A program made the position numbers and the translations under genes. Below, in pieces: positions 1 to 8,432 of a DNA stretch of 45,899 bases (position 1 is its first letter; every line of letters starts with the position of its first letter). Source of the DNA: Pueribacillus theae (GTDB taxonomy: Bacteria; Bacillota; Bacilli; Bacillales; UBA6769); NCBI RefSeq assembly GCF_003097615.1, contig NZ_QCZG01000030.1, forward strand, positions 1 to 45,899, read 5' to 3'. Under the pieces are notes generated by a model. The model worked only from the letters and a program-made list of their open reading frames with translations, was not told the DNA's origin and did not search any database.

Positions 1-113
1 TTGTCCAAAAAATAATTAAACACAAATCGACTGCAACCAATCGTTTTGGCAATCAGAATTTCCTGTTTTTTATTCGGATAGATGCGAAACTTATATGCTT
101 TATTAACTAGCAT
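1..113 (-). CDS. TnpB/OrfB-type protein of IS200/IS605 group, N-terminal part cut by window edge
   Basis: The gene runs off the left edge. Its first residues, MLVNKAYKFRIYPNKKQ, are the characteristic start of OrfB/TnpB proteins (N-terminal helix-turn-helix of the IS605 group), RNA-guided nucleases carried by IS200/IS605 elements. The ATG is preceded by AAAAAGGATGAG at a fitting distance, and a TATAAT box lies about 35 bp upstream (plus-strand 149-154). Only 37 codons are visible, so neither the RuvC-like catalytic residues nor the guide RNA at the 3' end can be judged. An unrelated OrfB-like protein is unlikely given the motif. Confidence 0.75.
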   Translation of the reverse strand, partial: MLVNKAYKFRIYPNKKQEILIAKTIGCSRFVFNYFLD

Positions 114-289
114 GACACTCATCCTTTTTCACAGGAACGTTTGTTTCTATTATAGCATATATTTATATGAAAATATCTTGATTATTTGAAAAATACTAGT
201 TAGATAATTGAGATAGTTGAGGGCTATCCATTGTCCGAAGGCGATTCATCTCCACCCTGCTTCGCTATTGAAAACGGTGGGAGGAAAAA

Positions 290-345
290 CTAGACACGCT
301 ATAAACCCTTATTGGACAAGAGATTGGGGAAATATTGAGCAAAGA
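290..345. repeat. Dispersed degenerate repeat, copy 1 (core AACCCTTATTGGACAAG)
   Basis: The core at 304-320 reappears as AACCCTTGCCGGACAAG at 4485-4501 and AACCCTTACTGGACAAG at 22354-22370. All three are followed by a G-rich stretch and an A/G-rich GNGCAAA or GACAAA run. Flanking bases are only loosely alike. I see no gene in 114-433. A bulged hairpin (AGGGGC to GCCCCT, about 350-379) follows and may terminate transcription. Confidence 0.55.
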
Positions 346-433
346 AAAAGGGGCCGTAATCCGATTGGATACGCCCCTAATTGATATTCGCCGATTGTTG
401 TAGTAAGTTGCACGTATCCCAATTGGCTTCCAT

Positions 434-582
434 TACACGCTATTATAAATGTTCGAACTTTGTTTTAAATTCACAACAATTGTTAAATTACGATAAAGTT
501 GTTGAATTTTAAATCGACAAAAGTGCATTACCCCGTCCATAAAAATGGACGGGGTAGAAATGTGCTTTTTCGTTTTTAATTA
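434..582. repeat. Composite iterated element, short copy with hairpin 530-555
   Basis: One clear 20-bp unit (AACTTTGTTTTAAATTCACA, 456-475) is preceded by a weaker one and followed by ACAATTG and an inverted unit containing GATAAAGTTGTTGAATTTT. Then comes a perfect 11-bp hairpin ACCCCGTCCAT/ATGGACGGGGT (530-540, 545-555) with loop AAAA. This has the layout of the longer elements at 10.3, 18.0 and 20.9 kb. It abuts the stop codon of the DUF2200 gene, so the hairpin may also act as its terminator. Confidence 0.6.
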
Positions 583-933
583 TTATTTCCGCAAAATCTT
601 CTCCATCGCTTTTCCCTTTGCTAACTCATCGATCAGTTTATCCAAATAGCGAATTTCCTGCATAGTTGGTTCTTCAATGTCTTCCACTCGGACACCGCAG
701 ACCACACCTTTGATCAAATTCCGTGAAGGATTCAGTTGGGGTGCTTCTGCAAAGAAGGTCTCAAAGTCTGTCTGTTTTTCCAGTTGCGCTTCTAACTCTT
801 CCTGGCTATACCCTGTCAACCAATGGATGATTTCATCGACTTCTGTTTTCGTACGTCCTTTTTTCTCCGCCTTTGTAACATAATGGGGATAGACACTTGC
901 AACACTCATTGTATAGATCTTATGTTTGGGCAT
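583..933 (-). CDS. DUF2200 family protein
   Basis: A 116-residue protein of unknown function that spans the whole DUF2200 family: it opens with [19 protein letters not shown], has the central [11 protein letters not shown] segment, the [20 protein letters not shown] block, and ends in [20 protein letters not shown]. It has no signal peptide or membrane segment and should be cytoplasmic. The ATG at 933 sits behind AAGGGAGGGATGTATC, a good ribosome binding site. It stands alone, with the composite repeat right after its stop. Family membership is secure by recognised motifs; the biochemical role is unknown. Confidence 0.85.
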   Translation of the reverse strand: MPKHKIYTMSVASVYPHYVTKAEKKGRTKTEVDEIIHWLTGYSQEELEAQLEKQTDFETFFAEAPQLNPSRNLIKGVVCGVRVEDIEEPTMQEIRYLDKLIDELAKGKAMEKILRK

Positions 934-1107
934 GATACATCCCTCCCTTAATTATTCCGTTCAATGGCCCTTTTTTTCAAGATTGGGCGCTAAACCTTCT
1001 TCCAGATATGCGACAGTTTGCTAATAAAGCTGGAAATCATTTCATCCTTTTCAAAGGTTTAACAATTAAATTTGCTCTAATGGAATGACAATCCCTCCAA
1101 ATGTGAT

Positions 1108-1575
1108 TTAGAAATTTATTTTCCTCTTCAACATTTCTATATCGCCATTTACTATGAAGGGAAGATTTTCATTAATAATCTTTATATCTAAATTCCACCA
1201 TTGTATAGCTAACCATTCTTCGATTATTCTATCAGAAAACCTTTTTCTTATAAACTTTGAGGGATTTCCACCGACAATAGAATAGGGAGCAACATTATTC
1301 GTGACAACAGCTTCTGCAGCAATGATTGCTCCATCACCAATTTTCACCCCGGGCATAATGGTTACGTCTCTGCCTATCCATACATCATTTCCAATTTCAA
1401 TGTCACCTTTTAAGGGAAGATCCTCTAAGGAAGGCATATACTTTTCCCAGCCCATCCCAAATAGATGAAAAGGATATGTTGATCCCTCCATCCGATGGTT
1501 GGCACCATTCATAATAAATGTTGTTCCGGGACCAATTGAACAAAACTTTCCTATAATCAACCTATCTCCAATTAT
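1108..1575 (-). pseudogene. Xenobiotic (streptogramin/chloramphenicol-type) acetyltransferase, 5'-truncated
   Basis: The hexapeptide-repeat fold of the Vat/CatB-like xenobiotic acetyltransferases is plain: [20 protein letters not shown], then [19 protein letters not shown] and [18 protein letters not shown]. These enzymes use acetyl-CoA and act as trimers. The family is about 205-215 residues, but only about 155 are left here. The frame stays open a few codons above the TTG at 1560 (GDR, as in relatives) and then meets a stop, so roughly the first 55-60 residues are gone. A short product from TTG1560 is conceivable, with GGAGATAGG adjacent, but would lack part of the beta helix. I call it a remnant. 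Confidence 0.75.
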
Positions 1576-1613
1576 CCCTCCGTGTTACTTAAATTAAATT
1601 TCCAAACAAAAAA

Positions 1614-1644
1614 GCCTCCTATCTCGTTTTTCCAGATAGGAGGC
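1614..1644 (-). terminator. Rho-independent terminator, minus strand
   Basis: A perfect 11-bp stem, GCCTCCTATCT/AGATAGGAGGC, with a 9-nt loop. On the minus strand it is followed at once by TTTTTTG (plus-strand run 1603-1613). It would stop transcripts arriving from the right, just before the truncated acetyltransferase. Confidence 0.8.
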
Positions 1645-1988
1645 AATGCAGCACAAATTAAAACATGGATAGACTTGTCGGGTACAAAAGTCTATTTCAA
1701 AGTCAAAAAAAGCACATTACATTAATCCTATCTCAGAAAAACAATCGATAGCAAATAGAGTCCATTCCAACCATTTTGAAACTGAACCCAAGGCTAACAT
1801 ATCGATTTCTTCTAAAGTTAGGATTATATGATCATGTACTTTTATTCACCCTTCGATTATTGATTTATTTAACCATAAGATATTTATTGCGAAGAGTCAA
1901 ATAATATTCCAACAAAATTAAGGATTTCTCTTAGCGTTATGTTTTACAAAGTATTCCATTATTTGGCTTTAATGGAATAAGACATTCT
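1645..1988. other. Gene-poor stretch with a repeat hairpin and a possible ORF scrap
   Basis: No intact gene. A CGCCC-class terminal hairpin variant, TATTCCATT/AATGGAATA, lies at 1952-1979. On the minus strand about 40 open codons end at 1717 (ending LFAIDCFSEIGLM) without a convincing start; this is probably the 3' scrap of a lost gene, which I do not recognise. Confidence 0.4.
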
Positions 1989-2537
1989 CTACTCTGTTGA
2001 AGAAAGTGCTTTAACGCCTTTATTTAATTGTTTTACTTCAATTAATTTAATTTGATGCCCATCTACTTTTTTAGCTATAAACTGATAGTTATCATATTTA
2101 ATCGCGGTTCCTTCTTTTGCTTCAACTTATTGGTGAAAAAACCAACCGCCGATTGTATCGATCTCTTCATCGTCAATCTCTATACCAAGTAGATCATTTG
2201 TCTCTGAAATGAGAAGCTTCCCATTTAATATAACGGTATCCTCATTTACTCGTTGAAACATGGGCATTTCATCAGTATCAAGCTCATCCTGAATTTCCCC
2301 AAAGATTTCCTCGATAATATCTTCAACCGTAACCAGACCAGCTGTTCCACCGTACTCATCTATAACAATTGCCATGTAGCTGTGTTTCTTTTGCATCTTT
2401 GTTAGTACCTCATTAACTGGAGTATTTTCTGCAACGTGAATGATTGGTTTGACATAATCTTTAAAATCATTTTTCCGTTCTCCATTCGTATTTTCCAGCT
2501 TTAAACAATAATGAATAGCTTCCTCTCTCGTTTTCAT
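1989..2537 (-). pseudogene. CorC/HlyC (DUF21-CBS) family protein, N-terminally truncated with an in-frame stop
   Basis: The frame from ATG2537 gives a CBS-domain piece (KPIIHVAENTPVNEVLTKMQ, then YMAIVIDEYGGTAGLVTVED and IIEEIFGEIQDE) followed by the start of the CorC_HlyC domain. A TAA at 2127-2129 interrupts it after GGWFFHQ. The same frame continues without further stops for 45 codons (VEAKEGTAIKYDNYQFIAKK...) to a TAG at 1989-1991, which is where the domain normally ends. The N-terminal membrane (DUF21) domain of these roughly 420-440 residue proteins is absent. An AAGGAG site precedes ATG2537, so a short CBS polypeptide could still be made. These proteins are linked to divalent-cation homeostasis; this copy is dead or reduced. 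Confidence 0.8.
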
Positions 2538-2642
2538 TTATTGCCGCTCCTTCAACATGCCGCTTGCAATCCTTTTATATTATTTATTAACCTGCTGTAA
2601 CTTTAGTTGGTGTTTGTTCACGATAGAGATGATTTGTTCAAA

Positions 2643-3965
2643 TTACGATTTACGGTTTCTTTTATGCCATTCTGAAATTTCTTCAAGTCTTTTTTTGAAC
2701 CTGGATTCTGAACCTTGAGTTGTTGGATGGTAATACTCATGACCGATTAACGAGTCCGGCATCGTCTGCATTGTCGTTAGTTTTTCTTCTGCATCATGGG
2801 CATATTGATATCCCTTGCCGTAATTCAAATCTTTCATCAACTTGGTAGGTGCATTTCGTATATGCAGGGGGACAGGTTCATTTATAGAGTTCAGGGCATC
2901 TTTCTTTGCCTTCATGTAAGCCAAATAGGCCGAATTTGATTTCGGGGCAAGTGAAAGATAAATCACAGCTTGAGTTAAATGTACACTGCACTCAGGCATG
3001 CCGATAAATTGGCATGCTTGAAAAACAGATATCGCAATTTCTAAAGCCCTACTGTCCGCTAAACCGATATCTTCACTTGCAAATCTGACAAGCCTGCGGG
3101 CGATGTATAGAGGATCTTCCCCGGCTTCCAACATCCGTGATAACCAATAGATAGCCGCATTGACATCACTATTTCGCATGGACTTATGCAATGCAGAGAT
3201 AATATTATAATGTTCTTCTCCCTTTTTGTCGTACAATAATGATTTCCTGTTGATCAACTGAGTTAGAGCCTCTTTGCTGATTTTAATTGAGCCATTCTGT
3301 TTTTTGCCATTCAGGGCGGCCATCTCCAGCGTATTCAACGCAATACGGGCATCTCCATTTGAAAATTCTGCTATGGCCAATAATGTTCGATCTTCAATTT
3401 GGATTTTTTGATCTCCATACCCATTTGGATTTACGATGGCTTGTTTTAATAATTCAACGATTTCACTGCTTGTTAATTGTTGGAGGACAAAAACTTTGCA
3501 ACGGGATAACAGGGCCGAGTTGACTTCAAAAGATGGATTCTCAGTGGTTGCACCTATCAGGGTAATACTACCATTTTCAACATACGGTAAAAAGGCGTCT
3601 TGTTGCGCTTTATTGAATCGGTGGATCTCGTCTATAAATAAAATAGTCCTTTCACCTAATTGACGATATTCCTCAGCTTCTTTCATCACGTTTCGAATAT
3701 CTTTAATACCGCTTGTGACAGCACTGAAATCTATAAATTTTGATTGGGTTTGATTAGCAATAATTTTCGCCAATGTTGTCTTCCCAACTCCGGGAGGACC
3801 CCAGAAGATCATGGAAGAAAGACGGTCATGTTCAATCATTTCCCTAAGAACCTTCCCTTTATCTAACAAGTGTTTTTGTCCAACGAAGTCATCCAATCTT
3901 TGAGGTCGCACTCTGCTGGCCAAGGGACGGTTTTGATCGTTTTCAAATAACGAAACTTGCTTCAA
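2643..3965 (-). CDS. rarA: RarA/MgsA-type AAA+ ATPase (replication-associated recombination protein A)
   Basis: A 440-residue AAA+ protein of the RarA/MgsA/WRNIP1 family, which acts at stalled replication forks with single-stranded-DNA-binding protein. Visible: the SRVRPQRLDDFVGQKHLL entry motif, Walker A GPPGVGKT, Walker B ILFIDEIHR, sensor-1 region GATTENPSF, then the lid and the C-terminal tetramerisation domain (ARRLVRFASEDIGLAD and PLHIRNAPTKLMKDLNYGKG). I chose TTG3965 because AAGGAGGGATTAACC lies directly before it; the ATG at 3995 has no such site. The length is normal. The N-terminus (KQVSLFENDQNRPLASRVRP) differs from the usual Bacillus YrvN start as I remember it, so this may be a second, acquired copy; that is inference. 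Confidence 0.9.
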   Translation of the reverse strand: MKQVSLFENDQNRPLASRVRPQRLDDFVGQKHLLDKGKVLREMIEHDRLSSMIFWGPPGVGKTTLAKIIANQTQSKFIDFSAVTSGIKDIRNVMKEAEEYRQLGERTILFIDEIHRFNKAQQDAFLPYVENGSITLIGATTENPSFEVNSALLSRCKVFVLQQLTSSEIVELLKQAIVNPNGYGDQKIQIEDRTLLAIAEFSNGDARIALNTLEMAALNGKKQNGSIKISKEALTQLINRKSLLYDKKGEEHYNIISALHKSMRNSDVNAAIYWLSRMLEAGEDPLYIARRLVRFASEDIGLADSRALEIAISVFQACQFIGMPECSVHLTQAVIYLSLAPKSNSAYLAYMKAKKDALNSINEPVPLHIRNAPTKLMKDLNYGKGYQYAHDAEEKLTTMQTMPDSLIGHEYYHPTTQGSESRFKKRLEEISEWHKRNRKS

Positions 3966-4639
3966 GGTTAATCCCTCCTTGTCAAAAAAATGCACTGCAC
4001 AAACTATTGATTGAAATGATTTAACATTCTATTATTATTAACAGTTTCAAGGATTAGTAAAAATAATCTTTAAACTTGCCTCATTAGTTTAAGTACACAA
4101 TTCATTTTACCATTTATATAAAATGTTTGAATTCATAATACTGCCTAATAAATATTGGATTCTTAGCCTAATTCTATTCAACTGCAAAAAGCCGGCTCCC
4201 ACCTTTATCCCCCTTCAGACCCACTCCCCCAAGGCTTCTACCCAATTTTTATGTCTCAAGGCAATGCTAAAAAGTTGGTACCCAAAACGCCTGATTTTAC
4301 AACAAATTAGGATGCTGGGTTGTATCGAATATTCTGAATATGTTAAAAAGTTCTTTCCTATACAGAGAAATAAAATTGAAGAAACACCTGAAAATGTAGC
4401 AACTTTAGGATGGTGTTACAGTTAGAAATACAACTGAATAAAGACTGAAAATTCAAGCGGATTATTGATTTGAGAAACACTCTGAACCCTTGCCGGACAA
4501 GCGATGGAGAGTGTATTGGGCAAAAGAAAACTGGAACCGAAGTGGATCCAGCTGAGTTCATACTTCTATTGAGTTGGAACTGAAAGCAACCCGGAAACAG
4601 CTTAGTTTCCCTGCCGAATTAGTAGAGGACTTCAGCTAT
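3966..4639. other. Intergenic stretch with C-rich tract and dispersed repeat copy 2
   Basis: No convincing gene. A 100-codon frame at 4123-4425 has no ribosome binding site and no recognisable composition. A C-rich plus-strand tract (about 4189-4235) contains CACTCCCCCAAGGCTTC, resembling CTTCTCCCCCAAGGGCTC in the C-rich tract near 22.17 kb. The core AACCCTTGCCGGACAAG is at 4485-4501. The same pairing of C-rich tract and core occurs at 22.1-22.4 kb. Confidence 0.5.
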
Positions 4640-5254
4640 TCATGATGTGATTTCTTCTTCGCTTATCGTCCAAATCACTTGATTCTTTACAGCTCCTGAC
4701 GCAACTAACCCCGTTTTTATATACATATAATACGTATCATTGCCATAAGAATCATAAACTGCTTTTCCTGAAATCGTTTCACCTGGCTGTAACTCACCTT
4801 TTATCTCTTCCATCCCAAAAAATTTAGATTCATCAGGAAATCCCGACGTCTCTTTTTCATCGGCAAACTCTAAATCATCTACCACATCTTGCGCTTCAAT
4901 CGTTGTATCACCAATATTTTTAATGGTAATATCTGCAATAAACAAATGATCTGATTGTGGGCCCTTACCATCGATATCAGCTACTTGCTTAATTCCCTCT
5001 ACCGTAATTGCATATTTCCCTAACGTAGTTTCAATCTGTCCAGTATCGCCCAGTTTTAAATCCGGTTGATCGCCAAAATCACCAGCTGAAGTATCTCCTT
5101 TCGCTACGCCCGTTCCATTAGCTTTTTCGTCTGCTTCTTGATTTGATTTACTTGAGTCATTCGTTCCATTATCAGATTCCTTATTTGATGAACATGCTGC
5201 TAAAAGTCCAATGCTTAGTAAGGCTGTGGCAAATACATATAAAAGACGTTTCAT
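4640..5254 (-). CDS. DUF4352-type secreted lipoprotein
   Basis: A 204-residue exported lipoprotein. The signal peptide MKRLLYVFATALLSIGLLAAC ends in a lipobox (LAAC), followed by a Ser/Asn/Asp/Glu-rich linker to about residue 60. The rest (from GDTGQIETTLGKYAITVEGI through HLFIADITIKNIGDTTIEAQ to ELQPGETISGKAVYD) has the beta-sandwich pattern of the DUF4352 / telomeric-repeat-binding-factor-2-like family of Gram-positive surface proteins. Function is unknown. ATG5254 is preceded by TTGGAGGCAGGAAA. It stands alone between repeat-rich regions. Confidence 0.8.
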   Translation of the reverse strand: MKRLLYVFATALLSIGLLAACSSNKESDNGTNDSSKSNQEADEKANGTGVAKGDTSAGDFGDQPDLKLGDTGQIETTLGKYAITVEGIKQVADIDGKGPQSDHLFIADITIKNIGDTTIEAQDVVDDLEFADEKETSGFPDESKFFGMEEIKGELQPGETISGKAVYDSYGNDTYYMYIKTGLVASGAVKNQVIWTISEEEITS

Positions 5255-5660
5255 TTTCCTGCCTCCAATAAAATCAATATGAATAATTTATTTAATGTAG
5301 AGTACGGAATACGAGATATTTTCAATCAATCTTTTAAAGCTACAATAATAGTTATATTCAAACAAAAAAAGTAACCTCTAATTGAACGCCTAGCAAGCAT
5401 GAGAATTGGTTACATTTTTGAATTGATTATAAAAGGGTTATCTAATCAGTTATAGTATACCTTTTTTTGAGAAAAAGGAAAACACAATAGAGTGGACGGT
5501 TTGTTTTCAGCATCGAGCTTCAACAAACATGAAAAATAGTACGCTCATTTCAGGGATATGGCCAACCAAAAACATGTTGGCCATATCTGCCCTATTCGCT
5601 TCATTTGTTTTTCCTTATAATTCTTTGGAATTTCCACCCTATTTTCCTATTACCCAAAAT
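5255..5660. other. Intergenic stretch with a 12-bp perfect inverted repeat
   Basis: No gene seen. GATATGGCCAAC (5555-5566) and GTTGGCCATATC (5576-5587) form a perfect 12-bp inverted repeat with a 9-nt loop and no adjacent T-run. It could be a protein site or the end of a lost element; an IS fragment lies 75 bp to the right. Confidence 0.5.
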
Positions 5661-5885
5661 TTATAGTGATGACCATATCAAAAAGCGTGTGAAACAGCTA
5701 AGATGGCGGTATTCATTGGCTGTACGTTGAATGTTGGAAATCGTTTTACGGCCATCAGTCAAAATTATTTTATGAATCAAAGAGATGACGTGATTTAACT
5801 GTGGCTTTGACAGTCCAAGATGCACTGCAAAAATAAAATTGACGATATAAGAATTCCGAGGAATTTTTGTAAAAAAGTGTGATCA
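5661..5885 (-). pseudogene. DDE transposase fragment
   Basis: A conceptual reading on the minus strand gives FTKIPRNSYIVNFIFAVHLG, then LSKPQLNHVISLIHKIILTD and GRKTISNIQRTANEYRHLSC, and ends FTRFLIWSSL-stop. The pattern LSKPQ..H...L...I...GRKT...I is typical of the N-terminal region of IS4/IS701-like DDE transposases. There is a stop just upstream and no start codon; the catalytic core is missing. A repeat module of the local family (GTAAAAAAGTGTGATCA, then a CGCCC-like hairpin at 5899-5930) adjoins its upstream end. Confidence 0.6.
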
Positions 5886-6032
5886 TTTTTTGTTTGTTGT
5901 TCAATTAAAGTGCCCGTTTAATGAATAATGTAAGATCGCAAAATATATGCTGTTGGTTTTTCAAGATAGCAATCGAAAAGAAATCAAAACATTACTTAGA
6001 TGTTACAATTGACAAGAATATAAATTAAGGAG

Positions 6033-6452
6033 TTGATCTATGATGACATAAGACTTACCCCTTATTTAATGTTGGACGGAAATACAAGGGAAGCTATCCA
6101 ATTTTACGAAAATGCATTGGATGCCAAAGTCCTTTCCATCATAACTTATGGAGAGATGGAAGCCCCTTGTTCAGAAGCTTTAAAGGATCACGTGGCACAC
6201 GCAATGTTAAAGATCGACAATGCCGATCTTATGTTTTCCGATTCACCCGGAATACCTGTTCAATTGGGGAATCAAGTGGCGATCTGTATTTCAACTAAGG
6301 ACGTAGAAAAAACAAAGCAAATTTTTGAAGCTTTACAGCAAGACGGTCAAGTGAATGCTCCGCTTGAAGAAACTCCTTTTAGCCCTGCTTTCGCTAATGT
6401 TACGGACAAATTCGGTATAACCTTTCAAATTGTTACTGAAAATCAAAACTAA
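6033..6452 (+). CDS. PhnB-like VOC (glyoxalase/bleomycin-resistance fold) protein, start probably frameshifted
   Basis: The protein matches the PhnB-type branch of the vicinal-oxygen-chelate family along its length: LTPYLMLDGNTREAIQFYEN, the HAMLKIDNADLMFSDSPG strand and PFSPAFANVTDKFGITFQI. Family members bind metals or hydrophobic ligands; the substrate cannot be read from sequence. The start is odd. TTAAGGAG (6025-6032) is spaced correctly for ATG6040, but ATG-ATG-ACA then hits TAA. One extra A would give MMTIRLTPYLM, as in relatives. The only in-frame upstream start is TTG6033, which touches the ribosome binding site. It may be translated weakly or from ATG6069. Confidence 0.75.
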   Translation: MIYDDIRLTPYLMLDGNTREAIQFYENALDAKVLSIITYGEMEAPCSEALKDHVAHAMLKIDNADLMFSDSPGIPVQLGNQVAICISTKDVEKTKQIFEALQQDGQVNAPLEETPFSPAFANVTDKFGITFQIVTENQN

Positions 6453-6577
6453 AAATAAAATGGAGTGTTGGCGTATAATCCTGCACTCTATTTTACTGTT
6501 ACTGTTGATACTCGGATTGTTAATGAAAACTTGCATATTTTCGGCTTATTTTTAATTTGTGATATTGAAGAAAAGCG

Positions 6578-6685
6578 CCCTTTAATGGAATAACTAACAT
6601 ATGGACTCATTCCTAAAATCACCAAATTGTTATTTAACTAAAGCATTTATATGGTAAATTGAAAAAAATTCCAATCATTTTTAAC
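6578..6685. repeat. 108-bp direct repeat, copy A (partner 14060-14167)
   Basis: Begins at the CCCTTTAATGGAATAAC part of a CGCCC-class hairpin and ends at TTTTTAAC, where the two copies stop matching. I count only a handful of differences, clustered around GCATTTATATGG versus GCACTTGTTTGG. This copy abuts the broken 5' end of an SRPBCC gene. Confidence 0.85.
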
Positions 6686-6934
6686 TGGTTTTCTGTGTAT
6701 AACTTTACCATGGACCTCGATGAAACACGGATATCGGTATCCGTTACAACGGTGGAGTTCAAGCAATCAGAAGCTGGCACTAAACTCATCTACACCGAAC
6801 AAGGCGCTTTCCTTGATGGCCATGATACGGCAGCCGAGCGGGAACACGGAACGGGGATCATGCTGGACAAGCTGGGGGAAGAGCTTCGGGGCGAGCGTAC
6901 AAATACTTACAAAACGGAGAAGGAGGATTTTACA
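6686..6934 (+). pseudogene. SRPBCC (Aha1-like) C-terminal fragment, in frame with the next gene
   Basis: The text TMDLDETRISVSVTTVEF, then GTKLIYTEQGAFLDGHDTAA and EREHGTGIMLDKLGEELRG is the C-terminal third of an activator-of-Hsp90-ATPase-type SRPBCC protein. The N-terminal two thirds are missing and replaced by the 108-bp repeat. No stop codon separates it from the complete SRPBCC gene that follows, so the two are one open frame. The base composition is GC-richer than the flanking DNA, suggesting transfer. A long fusion product would need an upstream start, and I see none with a good site. Confidence 0.75.
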
Positions 6935-7411
6935 ATGTCCTTAAAGGATTCGACAAATAATAACTCTTCTGATGCGATCTCTAACCGCGAGATCGTCAGT
7001 ACACGCATCTTTAATGCGTCGCGTGAACACATATTCAAAGCGTTCAGCGACCCGGATCACCTGATACATTGGTGGGGACCAAAGGGCTTTACTAACACGT
7101 TTCATGAGTTCGATATGCAGCCTGGTCGCGTCTGGCACTACGTCATGCATGGCCCCAATGGAGTCGGCTATGAAAATAAGAGCGTCTTTGTAGAGGTCGT
7201 CGAACCCGAACGGATCGTCCTCCGTCATCTGGAGCCGGATCACGAGTTTTTGCTGACTGTCACCTTATCCGAACGGGATGGCAAGACTGAGCTCACCTGG
7301 CAAATGCTCTTCGATTCGGCCGCTGAATGCAATAAGGCGAGGAAATTCGTCGTCGAGGGAAACGAACAGAACTTGGATCGCCTTCAGGCCCAACTGGGGA
7401 AAATGGTCTGA
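6935..7411 (+). CDS. SRPBCC / activator of Hsp90 ATPase 1 family protein
   Basis: A 158-residue member of the Aha1-like (AHSA1) branch of the START/SRPBCC fold, which forms a hydrophobic cavity. Typical motifs: STRIFNASREHIFKAFSDPD, HLIHWWGPKGFTNTFHEFDM, GRVWHYVMHGPNG, ERIVLRHLEPDHEF and the C-terminal GNEQNLDRLQAQLGKM helix. ATG6935 is chosen because AGAAGGAGGATTTTACA precedes it; the frame is also open upstream through the fragment of a sister gene. The two tandem SRPBCC frames suggest an acquired pair cut by a repeat. Its ligand is unknown. The terminator at 7516-7541 closes it. Confidence 0.85.
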   Translation: MSLKDSTNNNSSDAISNREIVSTRIFNASREHIFKAFSDPDHLIHWWGPKGFTNTFHEFDMQPGRVWHYVMHGPNGVGYENKSVFVEVVEPERIVLRHLEPDHEFLLTVTLSERDGKTELTWQMLFDSAAECNKARKFVVEGNEQNLDRLQAQLGKMV

Positions 7412-7430
7412 TACCTGTAACACCTCACCG

Positions 7431-7490
7431 ATCAAACATTTTTATTTTCAAAGCCACAACAAATGTGGCTTTAGAAAAAGTTTGATTAAA
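7431..7490. repeat. Composite iterated element, core palindrome only
   Basis: Contains TTTTCAAAGCCACA-ACAAATGTGGCTTT followed by AAAAAGTTTGATTAAAA. This is the central palindrome shared with 10396-10440, where a 20-bp stem surrounds ACAAA. No tandem units are recognisable on the left beyond ATCAAACATTTT. Confidence 0.65.
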
Positions 7491-7515
7491 AATAGCCTAC
7501 AGGGGTATAGTCAAC

Positions 7516-7541
7516 AGAAAAGCCCGTTATAGGGCTTTTCT
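7516..7541. terminator. Bidirectional terminator between SRPBCC and peptidoglycan-binding genes
   Basis: AGAAAAGCCC/GGGCTTTTCT is a perfect 10-bp stem with loop GTTATA, followed by TTT on the plus strand and mirrored A/T on the other side. It lies between convergent genes. Confidence 0.85.
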
Positions 7542-7562
7542 TTTATGTGGTTTAATCTATGT

Positions 7563-8201
7563 CTATCTTGGTTTTGATTCCACAACATCTCCATTTTGGT
7601 ACACATCATAGAAGCCGACTGTACCACTACCTCCATCTTCCATATAATCTTTACTTTGTGCTCTCAATGAATAGAAAACTTGACCATCTAAATCCTGATG
7701 AAGTGCACCATCCCCACTGAACACAAGATCGCCATTATCTAGGGCTTCTTCTGCAAAATTAATTGCTTTTTCTTTCGTAAATATCTCTTCTTCATATTCT
7801 TCAAGCAGTATAGTCCAAGTATCAACACCAACAATCCCGTCTTGGGCCAATCCTTTTTCAGCTTGTAATTGATGAACTTGTTGGTCTGTGTGCGAACCAA
7901 AGACTCCATCAACTTCTGTTTCAAATCCAAAGTGATTTAGCATAACTTGAATAAATTCAACTTCAAAACTTTGACTCCCCTGTTTGACAATTGGCTGTTC
8001 TTCAGGTGGCCAATTGAATAACGCTTGAAATTCCGGTGATATTGCTGATTCTGACAGTTGAACTTGTTCATTTTCTTGTTCATTTCCCGAGGCAGCTTCT
8101 GCTATACCAGTAGTACCCCCTAAAGTCGGTAGAGCTAATGGAGTTGCTAACACAGCTAATCCTAATACAGGAGTTACGACAAATTGTTTCGATATTCTCA
8201 T
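7563..8201 (-). CDS. Secreted peptidoglycan-binding-domain protein
   Basis: A 212-residue protein with a signal peptide (MRISKQFVVTPVLGLAVLAT...GIAEAA, cleavage near residue 36), an acidic linker, and a PG_binding_1 domain at about residues 75-125 (FIQVMLNHFGFETEVDGVFG, then AEKGLAQDGIVGVDTWTIL). This three-helix domain anchors proteins to cell-wall glycans. The C-terminal part (about 130-212, VFYSLRAQSKDYMEDGG...GFYDVYQNGDVVES) resembles no enzyme I can name and may be a small beta domain. It is secreted and wall-attached. ATG8201 has AAAAGGAGGAGAACGA upstream. Confidence 0.85.
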   Translation of the reverse strand: MRISKQFVVTPVLGLAVLATPLALPTLGGTTGIAEAASGNEQENEQVQLSESAISPEFQALFNWPPEEQPIVKQGSQSFEVEFIQVMLNHFGFETEVDGVFGSHTDQQVHQLQAEKGLAQDGIVGVDTWTILLEEYEEEIFTKEKAINFAEEALDNGDLVFSGDGALHQDLDGQVFYSLRAQSKDYMEDGGSGTVGFYDVYQNGDVVESKPR

Positions 8202-8341
8202 TCGTTCTCCTCCTTTTCTACATTATTCCATTGATGCAACTTTATAGTCTCAATATTCATTTGTAATTTCAATGGTTTTGTCAGAGATTTAAGAGAAAAG
8301 TAACTTTTGTTAAAATGCTGAAACCTTATTCTTCCGCAAAA

Positions 8342-8420
8342 TGGCCCGTTTGCGGTATAACCTTATCTTACCTTTACCATAAGAGGTAGCGTCAGGAAAA
8401 TGCGGATTTACAACGGTAAG
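8342..8420. repeat. Repeat module pair: 43-bp direct repeat and 36-bp inverted repeat arm
   Basis: 8342-8384 (TGGCCCGTTTGCGGTATAAC onward) is repeated in direct orientation at 12793-12835 with about four or five changes. 8385-8420 (GGTAGCGTCAGGAAAATGCG through ACGGTAAG) occurs inverted at 10269-10304 with two changes. The rest of 8202-8557 holds a terminator and two more CGCCC-class hairpins (8482-8512, 8517-8550), no gene. Confidence 0.75.
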
Positions 8421-8432
8421 CAACTTACATCC

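Noticed and set aside
4123-4425. 100-codon plus-strand frame
   Set aside because: No ribosome binding site, unusual composition, and it covers a C-rich tract.
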